From Streptomyces lincolnensis (GTDB lineage Bacteria; Actinomycetota; Actinomycetes; Streptomycetales; Streptomycetaceae): a DNA stretch of 64,000 nucleotides. The notes under the pieces were generated by a model that was not told where the DNA came from, made no database searches, and worked only from the letters and a program-made list of their open reading frames with translations. Below, in pieces: positions 1-9,525 of the stretch. A program made the translations under genes and the position numbers. Position 1 is the stretch's first letter; every line of letters starts with the position of its first letter. The stretch lies in the NCBI RefSeq assembly GCF_001685355.1, contig NZ_CP016438.1:8990001-9054000 (forward strand), given 5' to 3'.

Positions 1-1950
1 GTCGAGGTCGGCGCCGGAGACCTCCGCGCCCGCGGGCAGCCGGTAGGTGGCGGTGACACGGTGGTCGGCCACGTCGCGGACGGTGGCTTCGGAGCCGGTG
101 ACGGTGATGAGGGCGCGGCCCTGATCGGTGAGGAACCGCCGGGAGTTCTCGCCCGTCTGCGGGTCGGTGAACGCGTCCCGCTCCGGCCGGGCCTGGGCGT
201 CGAGCAGGGCCGAGCGGGACTCGGTCAGCGGGGCGAGCCGCCAGGCCGCGACGGAGAGCAGGGCGGCGGTGCGGGGGTCGGCGGAACGCAGACTGTCGGC
301 GACGGTGGCCAGGCGGCGGGCGGCCGCCTTCGCCGCCTCCTCGTCACTCGCCCGGTCGCGTTGCCAGGCCAGCAGACCCGCGGCCAGCGCCAGCACGAGG
401 AACGCGGAGAGTCCCACGGTGAGCAGGCGGGTACGGCGGGCCGCTCGCGTCCCGGCCTCCCGCTCGGCATCGCGCGCGGCGCGGGAGGCGTCGAGGAAGG
501 CCCGCTCCAGCTCGGCGAGGTCGTCCTCGGGCTGCCCGGCGAACAGCTCCTCGGCCTGGGCCAGCCGCGTGCCCCGGTACAGCGCTCCGGGGTCCCGATC
601 CAGCTGCTGCCAGGCACGGGCCGACTCTCCGAGGAACCGCTGCGCCCGCAGCCGCCCCCGGCTCTCCTCGATCCAGCCGGCCAGCCGGGGCCAGCCGGTG
701 ATCAGCACCTCGTGGGCCAGCTCGACCGTGTCACCGTCCAGGGTGACCAGCCGGGCGCCGGCGAGGCGTTCCAGCACGTCCTGCGCGTCGGGCCCCAGCT
801 CCTCCCGCGACGCCGGGCGGCGCGTGTCGGCGGCGCCGTCGCCGGGGGCGATGAGCCGCAGCAGGATACGGCGGGCGGTGCGGGCCTGCTCCGGCGAGAG
901 GTCGCCGTAGACCTGCTCGGCGGTGGTGGCGACCGACCCGCGCACACCGCCGGCCTCCTCGTACGCGGCCAGAGTGAGAGTACGGCCGCGGCGGCGGCGC
1001 CAGGTCTCCAGCAGGGCGTGCGAGAGCATCGGCAGGGCGCCGGGCCGGTCGGTGACCTCGTCGATGACGCGGGCGGTCAGCGCGCGCTCCACGTTCAGGC
1101 CCTCGGCGATCGCGGGCTGCGTGATCACGTCCCGCAGTTCCTCGCGACCCATCGGCCCGATCAGCAGGGTCGCCCGGCCGACCGACTCCGCCAGCCGCGG
1201 ATGGGTGCCGCAGTGGCCGTAGAAGTCGCCGCGCACGGCGATGGCCACGCGCAGTCGGCTCGCGGGACCGCGGGTGGACAGCAGCAGATCCAGGAAGCGG
1301 TCGCGCTCCGCGCGGTCGTGGCAGAGGGTGAACAGCTCCTCGAACTGGTCGACGATCACCCAGGTGTCCGGGCCGCTGTCCCCACCGTCTTTTGGCACGA
1401 AGGCCCGCTCGTGCGTGCGCGCGGGCTGTTCACCAGGGGTGAGCACCCGGATCACCGCCGGGCGGTCGGTGCCCTCCGCCTGCCGCAGAGCGGGGATCAG
1501 CCCGGCCCGCAACAGGGACGACTTGCCGCTGCCGGAGGGGCCCGACACGACCGCGAACCGGTGTGCGCGCACCAGGGTCAGCAGCTCCCCGACCTGCTTG
1601 TCCCGGCCGAAGAAGAGGGCACTGTCATCCGGTTCGAAGCGGGCCAGGCCCCGGTAGGGGGCCCGCTCCTCGTCCGAGGCCGCCCGGAGCTCCGCGTCCG
1701 CCTCCCGCCAGCGCCGCTCCCACTCGTCGGGGTCGGCGTCCAGCGCCTGGACGTACGCCCGCACCAAAGCGAGCGAGGGCAACTGGTCGCCGGCCGCCGC
1801 CTGCGACAGCGCGGTCGTCGAGTAGCCCGCCCGCTGGGCCATCTCCCGGTATGGCGGCTTTCCCGCCTTCTCGCGCAGCAGACGCAGTTCGTGCGCGAGC
1901 CGCTGCACGGGCCCGGCACCGGGGTCCACCGGCTTTTCTCGTCGTCCCAC
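1..1950 (-). CDS. HTH-STAND NTPase (nSTAND1), 3' end outside window
   Basis: This is a 650-codon reading frame open to the window edge, so the C-terminus is missing. I chose the GTG at 1950 because GAAAGG lies a few bases upstream. In order there is an XRE-like helix-turn-helix (about residues 15-60), a P-loop near residue 140 (GPSGSGKSS), a Walker B near residue 200 (WVIVDQFEEL), the helical part of a STAND ATPase, and one hydrophobic segment near residues 507-530 (LLTVGLSAFLVLALAAG). The last visible residues look like the start of a WD40 propeller, the usual sensor of this family. STAND proteins are signalling or defence switches; the role of this one is unknown. It is a single gene, downstream of the S8 protease on the same strand. 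Confidence 0.85.
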   Translation of the reverse strand, partial: MGRREKPVDPGAGPVQRLAHELRLLREKAGKPPYREMAQRAGYSTTALSQAAAGDQLPSLALVRAYVQALDADPDEWERRWREADAELRAASDEERAPYRGLARFEPDDSALFFGRDKQVGELLTLVRAHRFAVVSGPSGSGKSSLLRAGLIPALRQAEGTDRPAVIRVLTPGEQPARTHERAFVPKDGGDSGPDTWVIVDQFEELFTLCHDRAERDRFLDLLLSTRGPASRLRVAIAVRGDFYGHCGTHPRLAESVGRATLLIGPMGREELRDVITQPAIAEGLNVERALTARVIDEVTDRPGALPMLSHALLETWRRRRGRTLTLAAYEEAGGVRGSVATTAEQVYGDLSPEQARTARRILLRLIAPGDGAADTRRPASREELGPDAQDVLERLAGARLVTLDGDTVELAHEVLITGWPRLAGWIEESRGRLRAQRFLGESARAWQQLDRDPGALYRGTRLAQAEELFAGQPEDDLAELERAFLDASRAARDAEREAGTRAARRTRLLTVGLSAFLVLALAAGLLAWQRDRASDEEAAKAAARRLATVADSLRSADPRTAALLSVAAWRLAPLTESRSALLDAQARPERDAFTDPQTGENSRRFLTDQGRALITVTGSEATVRDVADHRVTATYRLPAGAEVSGADLD

Positions 1951-2070
1951 CGGGCCGTACCTTTCGCCCTGCAAACACACCAGTGATCGGCGCCCAACCT
2001 ACGTTCGGCCACGGAGCCGAGCCAATTCCGGCCCATTCCACGGACGCGGGCACCGACACTGGCCGTGGGG

Positions 2071-5000
2071 CTAGCGCACCGTGCGGTACGCCGTGCGGAT
2101 GGTCTCCGCGGCGGTGTTGCCGTCGGTGTCGGTCAGGGACGCCCGGAAGGAGACGGTGCCGGGCTTCCTCGGGTGGGTGAGGGTCAGGTACCGCTTGCCG
2201 GCGCGGTCCATGTGGATGCCGACCGTCTTCCAGGTGCGGCCGCCGTCGTACGACACACGCACGGTCAGTGCCTTCAGGTGGCCCTTGGCCGCGGCGGGGC
2301 CCTGGAGCGACAGCGGCACCGTGACGCGGGCGCCCGCCTTGGCGGTGTCGGTCAGGCTCAGCTTCGGGTGGAAGCGGACGACGGAGAGCGGGAAGGGGAC
2401 GCCCTTGGTCTCACCGTTGTCGCGGGAGGTGAAGGTCCACACCGCGTCCACGTGGCCGCTGGTCCGGTAGTCCTTGGTGCGGTCGGTGCTGATGGACAGC
2501 CGGTAGCGCGTCGAGGCGGCGGGCAGGCCGCCGTAGACGCTCAGGCAGGTGTCGTCGGTGGTGGAAAGGAAGACCCGGGAGCCGGAGCTGAGCCGTGTGG
2601 TGATCGTGGCCTGGGGGACGTAGGCGAAGTTGCCCGGGCCGTCGGAGAACATCGGCACGCATACGTAGGAGTACCCGCCGAGCCGTTTGGCCCCGGTTCC
2701 GGACGCCGGTGCGACGGCCGGGCCGTGCACGCCGCCGTTGAAGGCGACCCGGTACGTGCGGCCCGGCTCGAAGCGGCGGGCGGTGAGGAAGGAGGCCGTG
2801 TCCTCGTTGTGCGAGCCGTTGGCGATCCGGGCGCCCAGGTTCCAGCGCAGGCCGCGGTCGGTGCTCAGGTACTGCACGAGCGAGGCGGTCGGCGCCGGGC
2901 GCTGGAGGCCTTCCGAGAAGATGGACGCCCGGTCGAGCTCCGCCCAGGCCGGAGTGGACCAGCTCACCTGGGGAGCGGCGGCGGCCCGGGTCAGGGTGGT
3001 CGCGACCGAGGTGTTCACCCGGGCCATGTCCCGGGTGGTGGAGAAGGCGCGGTTCAGGCCGGTGAAGAAGGAGCCGGCACGGGTGGCGACCAGGTTGTAC
3101 GTCGGTGAGGTGGCGGTGCGCTGCCAGATCCCGCCGAACTGGGCGACGAAGGAGCCTGCCGCGGTGCCGGAGCCGATCTGGCCGAGGGCGGTGTCACCGG
3201 CGTCGACGGAGTTCCCGCCGACGTAGTCGTAGGCCGGCTTGGCACCGTGGGCCGCGAAGAGGACCTGTGCGTCGCGCGAGGTGGCCCGGCGGTCGGGGGC
3301 GGTGACCTTCACCGGCTTGGCCCTGCGCCCGTCGAGGGCGAGATCGGTGTCGTGGTCGAGCAGTAGGCGGGGGGCCACCAACAGGGCAGTCTTGCCCCGG
3401 GGGTCGATGGTCTGGGCGTCGATCACATAGTGGCCCTTGGGCAGCCGCACGCTCGCGGTGCCGTCGGGGTGGTTCCTGTCGTCGTCGAACGGCGTGTACT
3501 GCTTGCCGGTGTCCAGGTTCGCCACGGTGACACTGGGTGCGTCGTCCCGCTTGCCGTCGCGGCGGGTGACGGTCAGCTTCAGCTTGTACGACTCCACTTC
3601 ACGGATGACGCCCAGGGCGGTGCGCACGCTCTGCCCGTCGCCGCTCGCGGTCACCGCGCCGGAGTAGGCGCCGTCCACGCCGCCGAGCCGGGTGTCGGCG
3701 GTGACCGTGGCCTGCGCGGTGCCGCCGGCCGGGACGGTCAGCCGGGCCGGGGAGACCGTGAACATGCCGCCTGGTGCGCTGCCGCTGTCGGGGCCGGTGA
3801 CATCGGAGGTCAGGTCCAGGGTGACGGGCTCGGGGCCCGAGTTGCGGTACGTCAGCGTCCGGGCCCTCGGCCGGTCGTCGTCGTGCGGCCAGGAGGCGGT
3901 GCCGAAGCCGACGGAGGCCGGCTCGGTGGTGACGTCGGTGCCGGTTGCCCGGGTCAGGTCGACCCGGCCCGCCCCGACCTCGTACGCGGTGGTGCCGGTC
4001 AGCGGCTTCGCCGAGGCGGTCAGCGCGGCTTTGATCCGCTCGCCGGTCCAGTCGGGGTGCTCCTGGGCGAGGATCGCGGCGGCGCCCGCGGTGTGCGGGG
4101 TGGCCATCGAGGTGCCCGACATCGTCACGTATCCGGGCGCCACCTCCTCGCCCTCGCTGCCGTGGGCGGCCCTCGCGGCGACGATGTCGACACCGGGCGC
4201 GGCGATGTCCGGCTTCAGGGCGCTGTCCGCGGTCGGGCCGCGGCTGGAGAAGTCGGCGACCTTGTCGTGCCGGTCCACCGCGGCGACGGTCAGGGCCGAC
4301 GCGGCCGAGCCCGGAGTGCCGACCGTGCCCCCGGAGGGGCCCTCGTTGCCCGCGGCGATCACGAACAGGGCGTGGGAGGAGGCCGACAGGTCGTTCACGG
4401 CCTTCTCCAGCGGGTCCACCGCCGGGGTGTCCACGTCGCCCAGGCTCATGTTGACGACCTTGGCGCCCTGCGTCACGGCCCACTGCATACCGGCGATGAT
4501 CGCGGAGTCGGATCCGACGCCGGTGTCGTCCATGACCTTGCCGACCAGCAGCTTCGCGCCGGGCGCCACGCCCTTGTACGTGCCGTGGCTCTTCGCACCG
4601 GAGCCGACGATGGTGGAGGCGACGTGGGTGCCGTGTCCCTGCCTGTCGTCGGTGGAGCTCGTGCCGGTGTCGGAGTCGGAGAAGTTCTTGGCCTTGAGGA
4701 TGCTGCCCTTGAGGTCCGGGTGGGTGGCGTCGACACCGGTGTCCAGGACGGCGACCTTCACACCCTTGCCGTCGTAGCCCTGTTTCCAGGCCGCGGGGGC
4801 ACCGATCTGCGCTACCCCGCCCTGGGGATCGGGAGTGCCGCTGTCCTCTACGGCAGCCTCGACCCGCCCGTCGAGCCACACCCGGTCGATGCCGGGCGCG
4901 GCGGCCACGGCACTGCCACCGGTGACCGTGTCCGTCAGCGCCCGCCACACGTCGCCGGCGTCCGCCTTCTCGGCGGTCAGCGCCTCGCCGCGGACGGCGG

Positions 5001-5544
5001 GCAGCACCCGCTCGACCTCTGCGTCGGCTGCGGCCAGGGCATGCCGGGCACCAGCCTGGGCGCCGGTACCGCCCCGATAGGAGACGATCAGCGGCACCTG
5101 CTTACGGTGGGCGTCGTCGTAGCCGTCCTTGACGAGCTGCGTGATGTCGAACAGGCGGCGGTCCAGCCGCCCGCTGCCCAGCAGTTGGGTCGCGTCCTGC
5201 GGGACGACGTAGGTGTGCCCGGCGAACCGCCGTATCGAGAAGCCGATGTGCCCCCGGCCCTCGCCGCGCCGCATACCGGTCACCCGGCCCGTGCCGTCCA
5301 TGCTCACGGTGTCACCGGTCACCAGCGTCACCCGGGTACCGGCCCCGGCTGACCCGCTCGCCGCTCCGGCCGTCAGGTCCGCCGAGCGGTCCGCCGACGG
5401 GTCCGCTGCCACTGGGGTGACGGCGGTGACGGTGAGCCCGACAACCGCCAGCAGGGCCGGTATCCCGTATGCGGCACTCCGCGCCGTCAGTCTCTTGCCG
5501 ATGCGGCTGTGCTTGTTCCGCACTGTGCTCTCTCGCTTCCCCAT
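2071..5544 (-). CDS. Secreted subtilisin-family (S8) serine protease, 1157 aa
   Basis: This is a large extracellular peptidase. An N-terminal signal peptide (hydrophobic stretch about residues 27-47, ending AVTPVAA) is followed by a propeptide-like region and the S8 catalytic domain. The triad is clear: D268 in VAVLDTGVD, H304 in GHGTHVAS and S479 in GTSMATPH, with oxyanion N400 in IAAGNEG. About 650 residues follow the catalytic domain and look like beta-rich Ig/PA-type accessory modules, as in many Streptomyces S8 proteases of 1000-1250 residues. The ATG at 5544 gives a basic n-region; a GTG seven codons later is possible. It appears monocistronic. Substrate unknown. Confidence 0.93.
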   Translation of the reverse strand: MGKRESTVRNKHSRIGKRLTARSAAYGIPALLAVVGLTVTAVTPVAADPSADRSADLTAGAASGSAGAGTRVTLVTGDTVSMDGTGRVTGMRRGEGRGHIGFSIRRFAGHTYVVPQDATQLLGSGRLDRRLFDITQLVKDGYDDAHRKQVPLIVSYRGGTGAQAGARHALAAADAEVERVLPAVRGEALTAEKADAGDVWRALTDTVTGGSAVAAAPGIDRVWLDGRVEAAVEDSGTPDPQGGVAQIGAPAAWKQGYDGKGVKVAVLDTGVDATHPDLKGSILKAKNFSDSDTGTSSTDDRQGHGTHVASTIVGSGAKSHGTYKGVAPGAKLLVGKVMDDTGVGSDSAIIAGMQWAVTQGAKVVNMSLGDVDTPAVDPLEKAVNDLSASSHALFVIAAGNEGPSGGTVGTPGSAASALTVAAVDRHDKVADFSSRGPTADSALKPDIAAPGVDIVAARAAHGSEGEEVAPGYVTMSGTSMATPHTAGAAAILAQEHPDWTGERIKAALTASAKPLTGTTAYEVGAGRVDLTRATGTDVTTEPASVGFGTASWPHDDDRPRARTLTYRNSGPEPVTLDLTSDVTGPDSGSAPGGMFTVSPARLTVPAGGTAQATVTADTRLGGVDGAYSGAVTASGDGQSVRTALGVIREVESYKLKLTVTRRDGKRDDAPSVTVANLDTGKQYTPFDDDRNHPDGTASVRLPKGHYVIDAQTIDPRGKTALLVAPRLLLDHDTDLALDGRRAKPVKVTAPDRRATSRDAQVLFAAHGAKPAYDYVGGNSVDAGDTALGQIGSGTAAGSFVAQFGGIWQRTATSPTYNLVATRAGSFFTGLNRAFSTTRDMARVNTSVATTLTRAAAAPQVSWSTPAWAELDRASIFSEGLQRPAPTASLVQYLSTDRGLRWNLGARIANGSHNEDTASFLTARRFEPGRTYRVAFNGGVHGPAVAPASGTGAKRLGGYSYVCVPMFSDGPGNFAYVPQATITTRLSSGSRVFLSTTDDTCLSVYGGLPAASTRYRLSISTDRTKDYRTSGHVDAVWTFTSRDNGETKGVPFPLSVVRFHPKLSLTDTAKAGARVTVPLSLQGPAAAKGHLKALTVRVSYDGGRTWKTVGIHMDRAGKRYLTLTHPRKPGTVSFRASLTDTDGNTAAETIRTAYRTVR

Positions 5545-5775
5545 AGGTCGGTGGATGGGTCCGGACGAAGCCCGTCCGCACGGGCGGCCCCGGGCCCACG
5601 CAAGGGGGGCGCGTGAGCCGGGGCCGCTTGAGCCGTCGGCGGGGGAGTGCCGTCAGCCGTGATCGAGTCTTGGCCCGCGGGGGCATTGGTCAGTAGCCCC
5701 TCACGGGCGCTGAAAAATCGGGCCCGGCTCCTGTTCCTGACAGGTCTCGGCCGTTCGGCCGATCCCGCTGTGCCG

Positions 5776-6514
5776 GTGGGGGATCAAGGTCGCGCCGTGG
5801 ATCTCCTCAGCAGCGTGCGCGCCCTCGGCACGCCTTCCGGACCGGATGGCCGTCGCCGGGACCCTCTGAAGGTGTCCGGCATCGTCCTTCTGCTGGCGGC
5901 AGGCGCGGACGTGTTGTTGGCCGCTGTCGACGGCGGTTCGTGGTGGCCGCAGCCGGTGGTGTTGCCGATCGGCCTGGCCGCGCTCCTGTGGCCCGTCGCG
6001 CGGCGGCCGGCATGGCTCACCGTGACGGTGCACACCGCCGTGCCCGCGGTCTTCTCCGGGGCCGTGACGGCGGCCGTGTTCTGGTCCGGACAGGAGGCGC
6101 TGTCCGGACCGGGCGAACTCGCGATCCTGCTGTGCCTGCTCCTGGTCGCGGTGCGTGACTCCCCGTGCGGTGGGCGGCGTTGTGCGGTGTTCTGGACGGT
6201 GCGGCCGCCGGAGTTGACGGGTACCTGCGCGTGCTGGACCAACGCCGCGGCGTGGCGGTCACCGAGACCCAGCGGGCCGAACGCCTCGCCATGGCGGCCG
6301 ACCTGCACGACTTCGTGGCCCATCACGTCACCGGGATCCTGGTGCAGTCGCAGATGGCGGCCATGCGCTGGAGGTGGCGGTGCGCGACGACGGCCGTGGC
6401 GGCACTCGGCTGCCGCCCACCGCGCTCGGCGGCGAGCTCCGTACGGGACCCCGAGCCGACCGCCGGGGCTGGGAAGTCATGGCGATCCTGCCGACGGAGA
6501 AGACGTCGTCGTGA
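5776..6514 (+). pseudogene. Decayed NarL-type sensor histidine kinase
   Basis: Three pieces of one kinase lie in order in different frames. The first (about 5776-6160) encodes membrane helices ending LLVAVRDSP. The next (about 6162-6365) encodes the last helix and the HisKA_3 dimerisation box with phospho-acceptor histidine (AADLHDFVAHHVTG). The last (about 6370-6514) encodes remains of the ATPase domain (VAVRDDGRGGTRLPPTALGG, then WEVMAILP). A one-base loss after the SP codons explains the first break. The region between HisKA_3 and the ATPase domain, and part of the ATPase domain, have been deleted. The start is uncertain (GTG at 5776 or 5797). It would have been the partner of the response regulator at 6760. 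No functional kinase can be made. Confidence 0.82.
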
Positions 6515-6759
6515 GCGCCTAGGTACGCCCGGACCCGTGACGTTCCGTCATCCGTCCTCCGCCGTTCGGCCGAGGCCCCTCCCCTCGCGGTGATCGCTCG
6601 TGGCCGTTCGGCCGAGGTGGCGGTCCTGCCACGAGGGAAGAGTGGAGCCCGGTCCACGCCCCGACCGCATGAGTACGCGACGGCACCGCACGCATGCCCG
6701 CGCCGTCATGCGGCCCGGTCGCGTGGACTTTTCAGGTGACCGGAACAGGAGAGATGAAC

Positions 6760-7455
6760 ATGGTGATCCGGGTGGTCGTCGTGGACGACCAGGACATGGT
6801 GCGTTCGGGGTTCGCGGCGTTGCTGTCGGCGCAGAGCGACATCGACGTCGTGGGGGAGGCTCCCAACGGTCGCCTCGGCGTCGAGGTCAGCCGCGGCACA
6901 CACGCCGACGTGGTGCTGATGGACGTACGGATGCCGGAGATGGACGGGCTGGAGGCGGCGCGGCAGCTGCTCGATCCGCCGCCCGGCGTGGTGCACCGCC
7001 CCAAGGTCCTCATGCTGACCACCTTCGACATCGACGACTACGTCTACGAGGCCCTGCACGCCGGGGCCAGCGGCTTCCTCCTCAAGGACGCCCCGGTCGC
7101 CGAACTCGTCCAGGCGGTACGGGTGATCGCCGCAGGTGAGGCGCTACTCGCCCCGTCCGTCACCCGACGCCTCATCGAGGACGTGGCCCGGCGCCGCCCC
7201 GCCCCGCGCCGGAACCCGCGGGTGCGGCTGAACGGCCTCACACCCCGTGAGACGGAGGTGCTGATGCTGGTCGCGCAGGGCCTGTCGAACGCGGAGATCG
7301 CCGCGAGGCTGGTGGTGGCCGAGCAGACCGTCAAGACCCACATGACCCGGCTGCTCGCCAAGCTCGGCGCCCGCGACCGTGCGCAACTCGTGGTCATGGC
7401 CTACGAGTCGGGGCTCGTCGCCCCGGGCAGGCCGCACCCGGCCCCGGGCACGTAG
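6760..7455 (+). CDS. NarL/FixJ-family response regulator (LuxR HTH)
   Basis: This is a two-component response regulator of about 231 residues. The receiver domain has acidic D9/D10, phospho-acceptor D55 (VVLMDVRMP), a T in the MLTTFD strand and K in the FLLKD loop. A LuxR-type HTH occupies about residues 160-225 (LTPRETEVLMLVAQGLSNAEIA). I prefer the ATG at 6760, eight bases after AGGAG; an ATG at 6754 is in frame but too close to it. The upstream kinase gene is destroyed while this gene is intact, so the regulator is now an orphan, either cross-activated or working without phosphorylation. It resembles the regulator at 54236. Confidence 0.93.
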   Translation: MVIRVVVVDDQDMVRSGFAALLSAQSDIDVVGEAPNGRLGVEVSRGTHADVVLMDVRMPEMDGLEAARQLLDPPPGVVHRPKVLMLTTFDIDDYVYEALHAGASGFLLKDAPVAELVQAVRVIAAGEALLAPSVTRRLIEDVARRRPAPRRNPRVRLNGLTPRETEVLMLVAQGLSNAEIAARLVVAEQTVKTHMTRLLAKLGARDRAQLVVMAYESGLVAPGRPHPAPGT

Positions 7456-7564
7456 CACCCAGGTGGGACACCGGAGTTGGCACCCCGGTGTGACGTGTGC
7501 GCACCGCTCCGCGCCTTAGCGTCACCGCGCCCTGACCAACAGACCGGTTTCGCACGGAGCACGC

Positions 7565-8269
7565 ATGCACCAGCACATCGACATCGACATCGACCACATC
7601 ATCGGGCTCTACCGCACCTACGCCCATGATCTCGACCGGGTCCGCGAGCAGCAGCGGAAACTGCTCGCGCCGCCGACCTCGCTGAAGGCCCAACTCGACG
7701 ACCTGGAGGCGGAGATCACCTACCTCCTGCTGCGCGAGGCCCGCCCGGAGACGGTGGTGGAGATCGGCACCTTCCACGGCTGGTCCACCACCTGGCTCCT
7801 CCAGGCACTGAAGGACAACGGCACCGGCCACCTCTACTCGTACGACATCGTGGACCATGTCGCGCGCAACGTCCCCGAGCGGCTCCGCACCGGCCGCTGG
7901 ACGTTCACGCAGGGGGACGCGAAGGAGAACCTGGAGAAGATCCCGGACACCGCGGACTTCCTCTTCATCGACGCGGCCCACTCGGCGAGTTTCGCCCGCT
8001 GGTACATCCAGCACCTGCTGCCGCGCATGCGGCCCGGCATACCGGTGTGCGTCCACGACGTCTTCCACGGCCGCAGGCCGCTGCCGTTCACCGAGGGCGC
8101 GGTGGTCCTGCGCTGGCTCGCCGAACAGGAGAACCCCTACTTCACCGTCTCCCGGGCGCACGCCCCCGAGACACACCACCGCCTGAACGACGTCAAGAGG
8201 ACCCTGGCCCTGGGCCACCCCCTCCGGGACAGCAAGGACAACCCCATGATCTTCTTCACCCTGCGCTGA
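7565..8269 (+). CDS. Class I SAM-dependent methyltransferase
   Basis: This 234-residue protein has the Rossmann-type methyltransferase fold of the Methyltransf_24 type. SAM motif I is VVEIGTFHGWST (about residues 65-76), an acidic post-I strand follows (LYSYDIVD), and the strand-4 motif is FLFIDAAHS (about residues 136-144). The GGAG eight bases before the ATG supports the start. The N-terminus is rich in alternating His/Ile/Asp. Similar proteins modify small molecules or sugars, and nothing nearby reveals the substrate. It is transcribed alone, downstream of the orphan response regulator, which might control it; that is inference. Confidence 0.85.
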   Translation: MHQHIDIDIDHIIGLYRTYAHDLDRVREQQRKLLAPPTSLKAQLDDLEAEITYLLLREARPETVVEIGTFHGWSTTWLLQALKDNGTGHLYSYDIVDHVARNVPERLRTGRWTFTQGDAKENLEKIPDTADFLFIDAAHSASFARWYIQHLLPRMRPGIPVCVHDVFHGRRPLPFTEGAVVLRWLAEQENPYFTVSRAHAPETHHRLNDVKRTLALGHPLRDSKDNPMIFFTLR

Positions 8270-8323
8270 GGCACCGGAGTCAGAAACTGTCCTACCGCTC
8301 CAGCTCGGGCCTACCTGGCACAG

Positions 8324-8740
8324 GTGGCCGGGCTGACCGGGGCCGTCCACGTCGGCCGGGCCGGACATCGCACGCGACCTCATCCTCGGTCTCGACGTCC
8401 CCGACTACCGATCGCGGTGGCCAGCAACGGGCCTCGTGTCCTCCTGGACAAGTCGCTGGCCCACGGCGGGCTGTCCCGATGGCTGCCGGTCACGGTCTCG
8501 GGTGACGATGTCGCCTCGCCCAAGCCGCACCCCGCCTGTTACCTCGCCGCCTGCACGGCACTGGGCGTCGAGCCCGCGAGCGCGCTGGCTGTCGAGGACT
8601 CCCCGGTCGGCGCCCGTGCGGCCCACGCCGCCGGGATGACGGTGCTCGGCGTGGGCGGCCTGACCCGCGGACCGTACGTGCACGCCCACGCACCCGCCCT
8701 CGATGATGCCGCGCTGCGGAGCTGGTTCGCCGGGTGGTGA
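8324..8740 (+). pseudogene. HAD-family hydrolase, N-terminal half missing
   Basis: From about 8400 the frame encodes the C-terminal half of a beta-phosphoglucomutase-like HAD phosphatase. Visible are motif II (VASNGPR), motif III lysine and loop (DVASPKPHPACYLAACTALG) and motif IV (ALAVEDSPVGARAA). The N-terminal strand with the catalytic DxD nucleophile and the cap domain is absent. The roughly 25 residues before motif II are low-complexity and unlike the family. A GTG at 8324 opens the frame, but any product would lack the nucleophile. I read it as a 5'-truncated gene. Confidence 0.7.
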
Positions 8741-8831
8741 GCGGCGGCTGTCCGGCGCAGTGCGCTCGCTCGGCGCGGCACGTCCGGTAAGTACATCGCC
8801 GGCAGTGGTGTGACGCCGCCCGGAGCAGGGA

Positions 8832-9341
8832 TCAGGCAGTCGGTCCGCCGGTCCAGGCGGGGTGGGGGTTGATCGCGGCGCGGAGCCGCTGCTCCTCGGC
8901 CAGGGTCAGTGAGGTGTGCAGGAGGTCGCCGCCGTACGGGGCGATCCGGGGCAGCACCTTCTCCTCGGTGGCATCGATGACCAGGGCGATCACGGCGGCA
9001 CCGCCGGGCTGAAGGCGGTGGCCGAGCTGGTTGATGAAGTCCGTGTTGTCGTCCTCGTCCGCCGATACGGCCGCGGTGACACCGCCGGTGGCGGCGCCTG
9101 TCGCGGCTCCCAGCAGCGGCTGGAGCAGCAGCAGCCCGATGAGGCCGCCCCAGATCGCGCCGGAGACCGCTCCGTCGACCCCCGGGTTCTCCGAGGAGTG
9201 AATCTTCACCTTGCCGCCCTCGTCGCGGGTGACGAGGACCGCGTCGGCGAGGTGCGGGGAGCGTTCGGTCCTGAGGATGTGCAACTCGGCCGGCATCTGC
9301 TGAGCGGTGGTCTCGTCGCGGTAGGCCGGTGACGTCTTCAC
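8832..9341 (-). CDS. DUF1269 family membrane-associated protein
   Basis: This 169-residue protein matches the DUF1269 pattern: an N-terminal alpha/beta half (ADAVLVTRDEGGKVKIH), a Gly/Ala-rich hydrophobic middle (about residues 55-92, SGAIWGGLIGLLLLQPLLGA then GAATGG) and a C-terminal half (AAVIALVIDATEEKVLPRI). Function unknown. The start is a GTG at 9341. The N-terminal strand is shorter than usual, so it may have lost a few residues. It is divergent from the efflux gene at 9526, and the TetR-type operators at 9363-9428 lie between them, so the same repressor may control both. Confidence 0.8.
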   Translation of the reverse strand: MKTSPAYRDETTAQQMPAELHILRTERSPHLADAVLVTRDEGGKVKIHSSENPGVDGAVSGAIWGGLIGLLLLQPLLGAATGAATGGVTAAVSADEDDNTDFINQLGHRLQPGGAAVIALVIDATEEKVLPRIAPYGGDLLHTSLTLAEEQRLRAAINPHPAWTGGPTA

Positions 9342-9362
9342 TCCAGACTATGCCGAGCGACA

Positions 9363-9384
9363 AAGTCAATCACATGACAAAGTC
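9363..9384. promoter_or_regulatory. Weaker copy of the TetR operator
   Basis: The right half TGACAAAGTC (9375-9384) matches the strong operator at 9407. The left half (AAGTCAATCA) keeps only part of the pattern. It is nearest the DUF1269 start. Confidence 0.5.
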
Positions 9385-9406
9385 GCCTTCCCGGACTCGT
9401 TCTTTC

Positions 9407-9428
9407 GACTTGGTCAGGTGATAAAGTC
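9407..9428. promoter_or_regulatory. Predicted TetR operator upstream of the efflux pump
   Basis: Inverted repeat with left half GACTTGGTCA, a 2-base centre and right half TGATAAAGTC. The same pattern (GACTnnnTC, 4-base middle, GAnnnAGTC) recurs at 12781-12802 just upstream of the TetR gene, so the TetR protein probably binds both. Confidence 0.7.
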
Positions 9429-9525
9429 TGTCGAACGGAAGGCGCCGCATGCCTTTCGACCCGTGCGCCCACGCCTGCCCGTGAAGGCACCGCGCGGACC
9501 CCTCGGCGGAAGGACTGACCTGGCC

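Noticed and set aside
61..1986. Long plus-strand frame opposite the STAND NTPase gene
   Set aside because: It is the antisense of a gene with clear domain motifs; composition is Gly/Arg/Val-rich with no domain.
3430..5352. Long plus-strand frame opposite the S8 protease
   Set aside because: Antisense shadow of the protease catalytic domain, with no recognisable motifs.
8324..8395. Upstream part of the truncated HAD frame as a real N-terminus
   Set aside because: Does not resemble a HAD N-terminus and lacks the DxD nucleophile.
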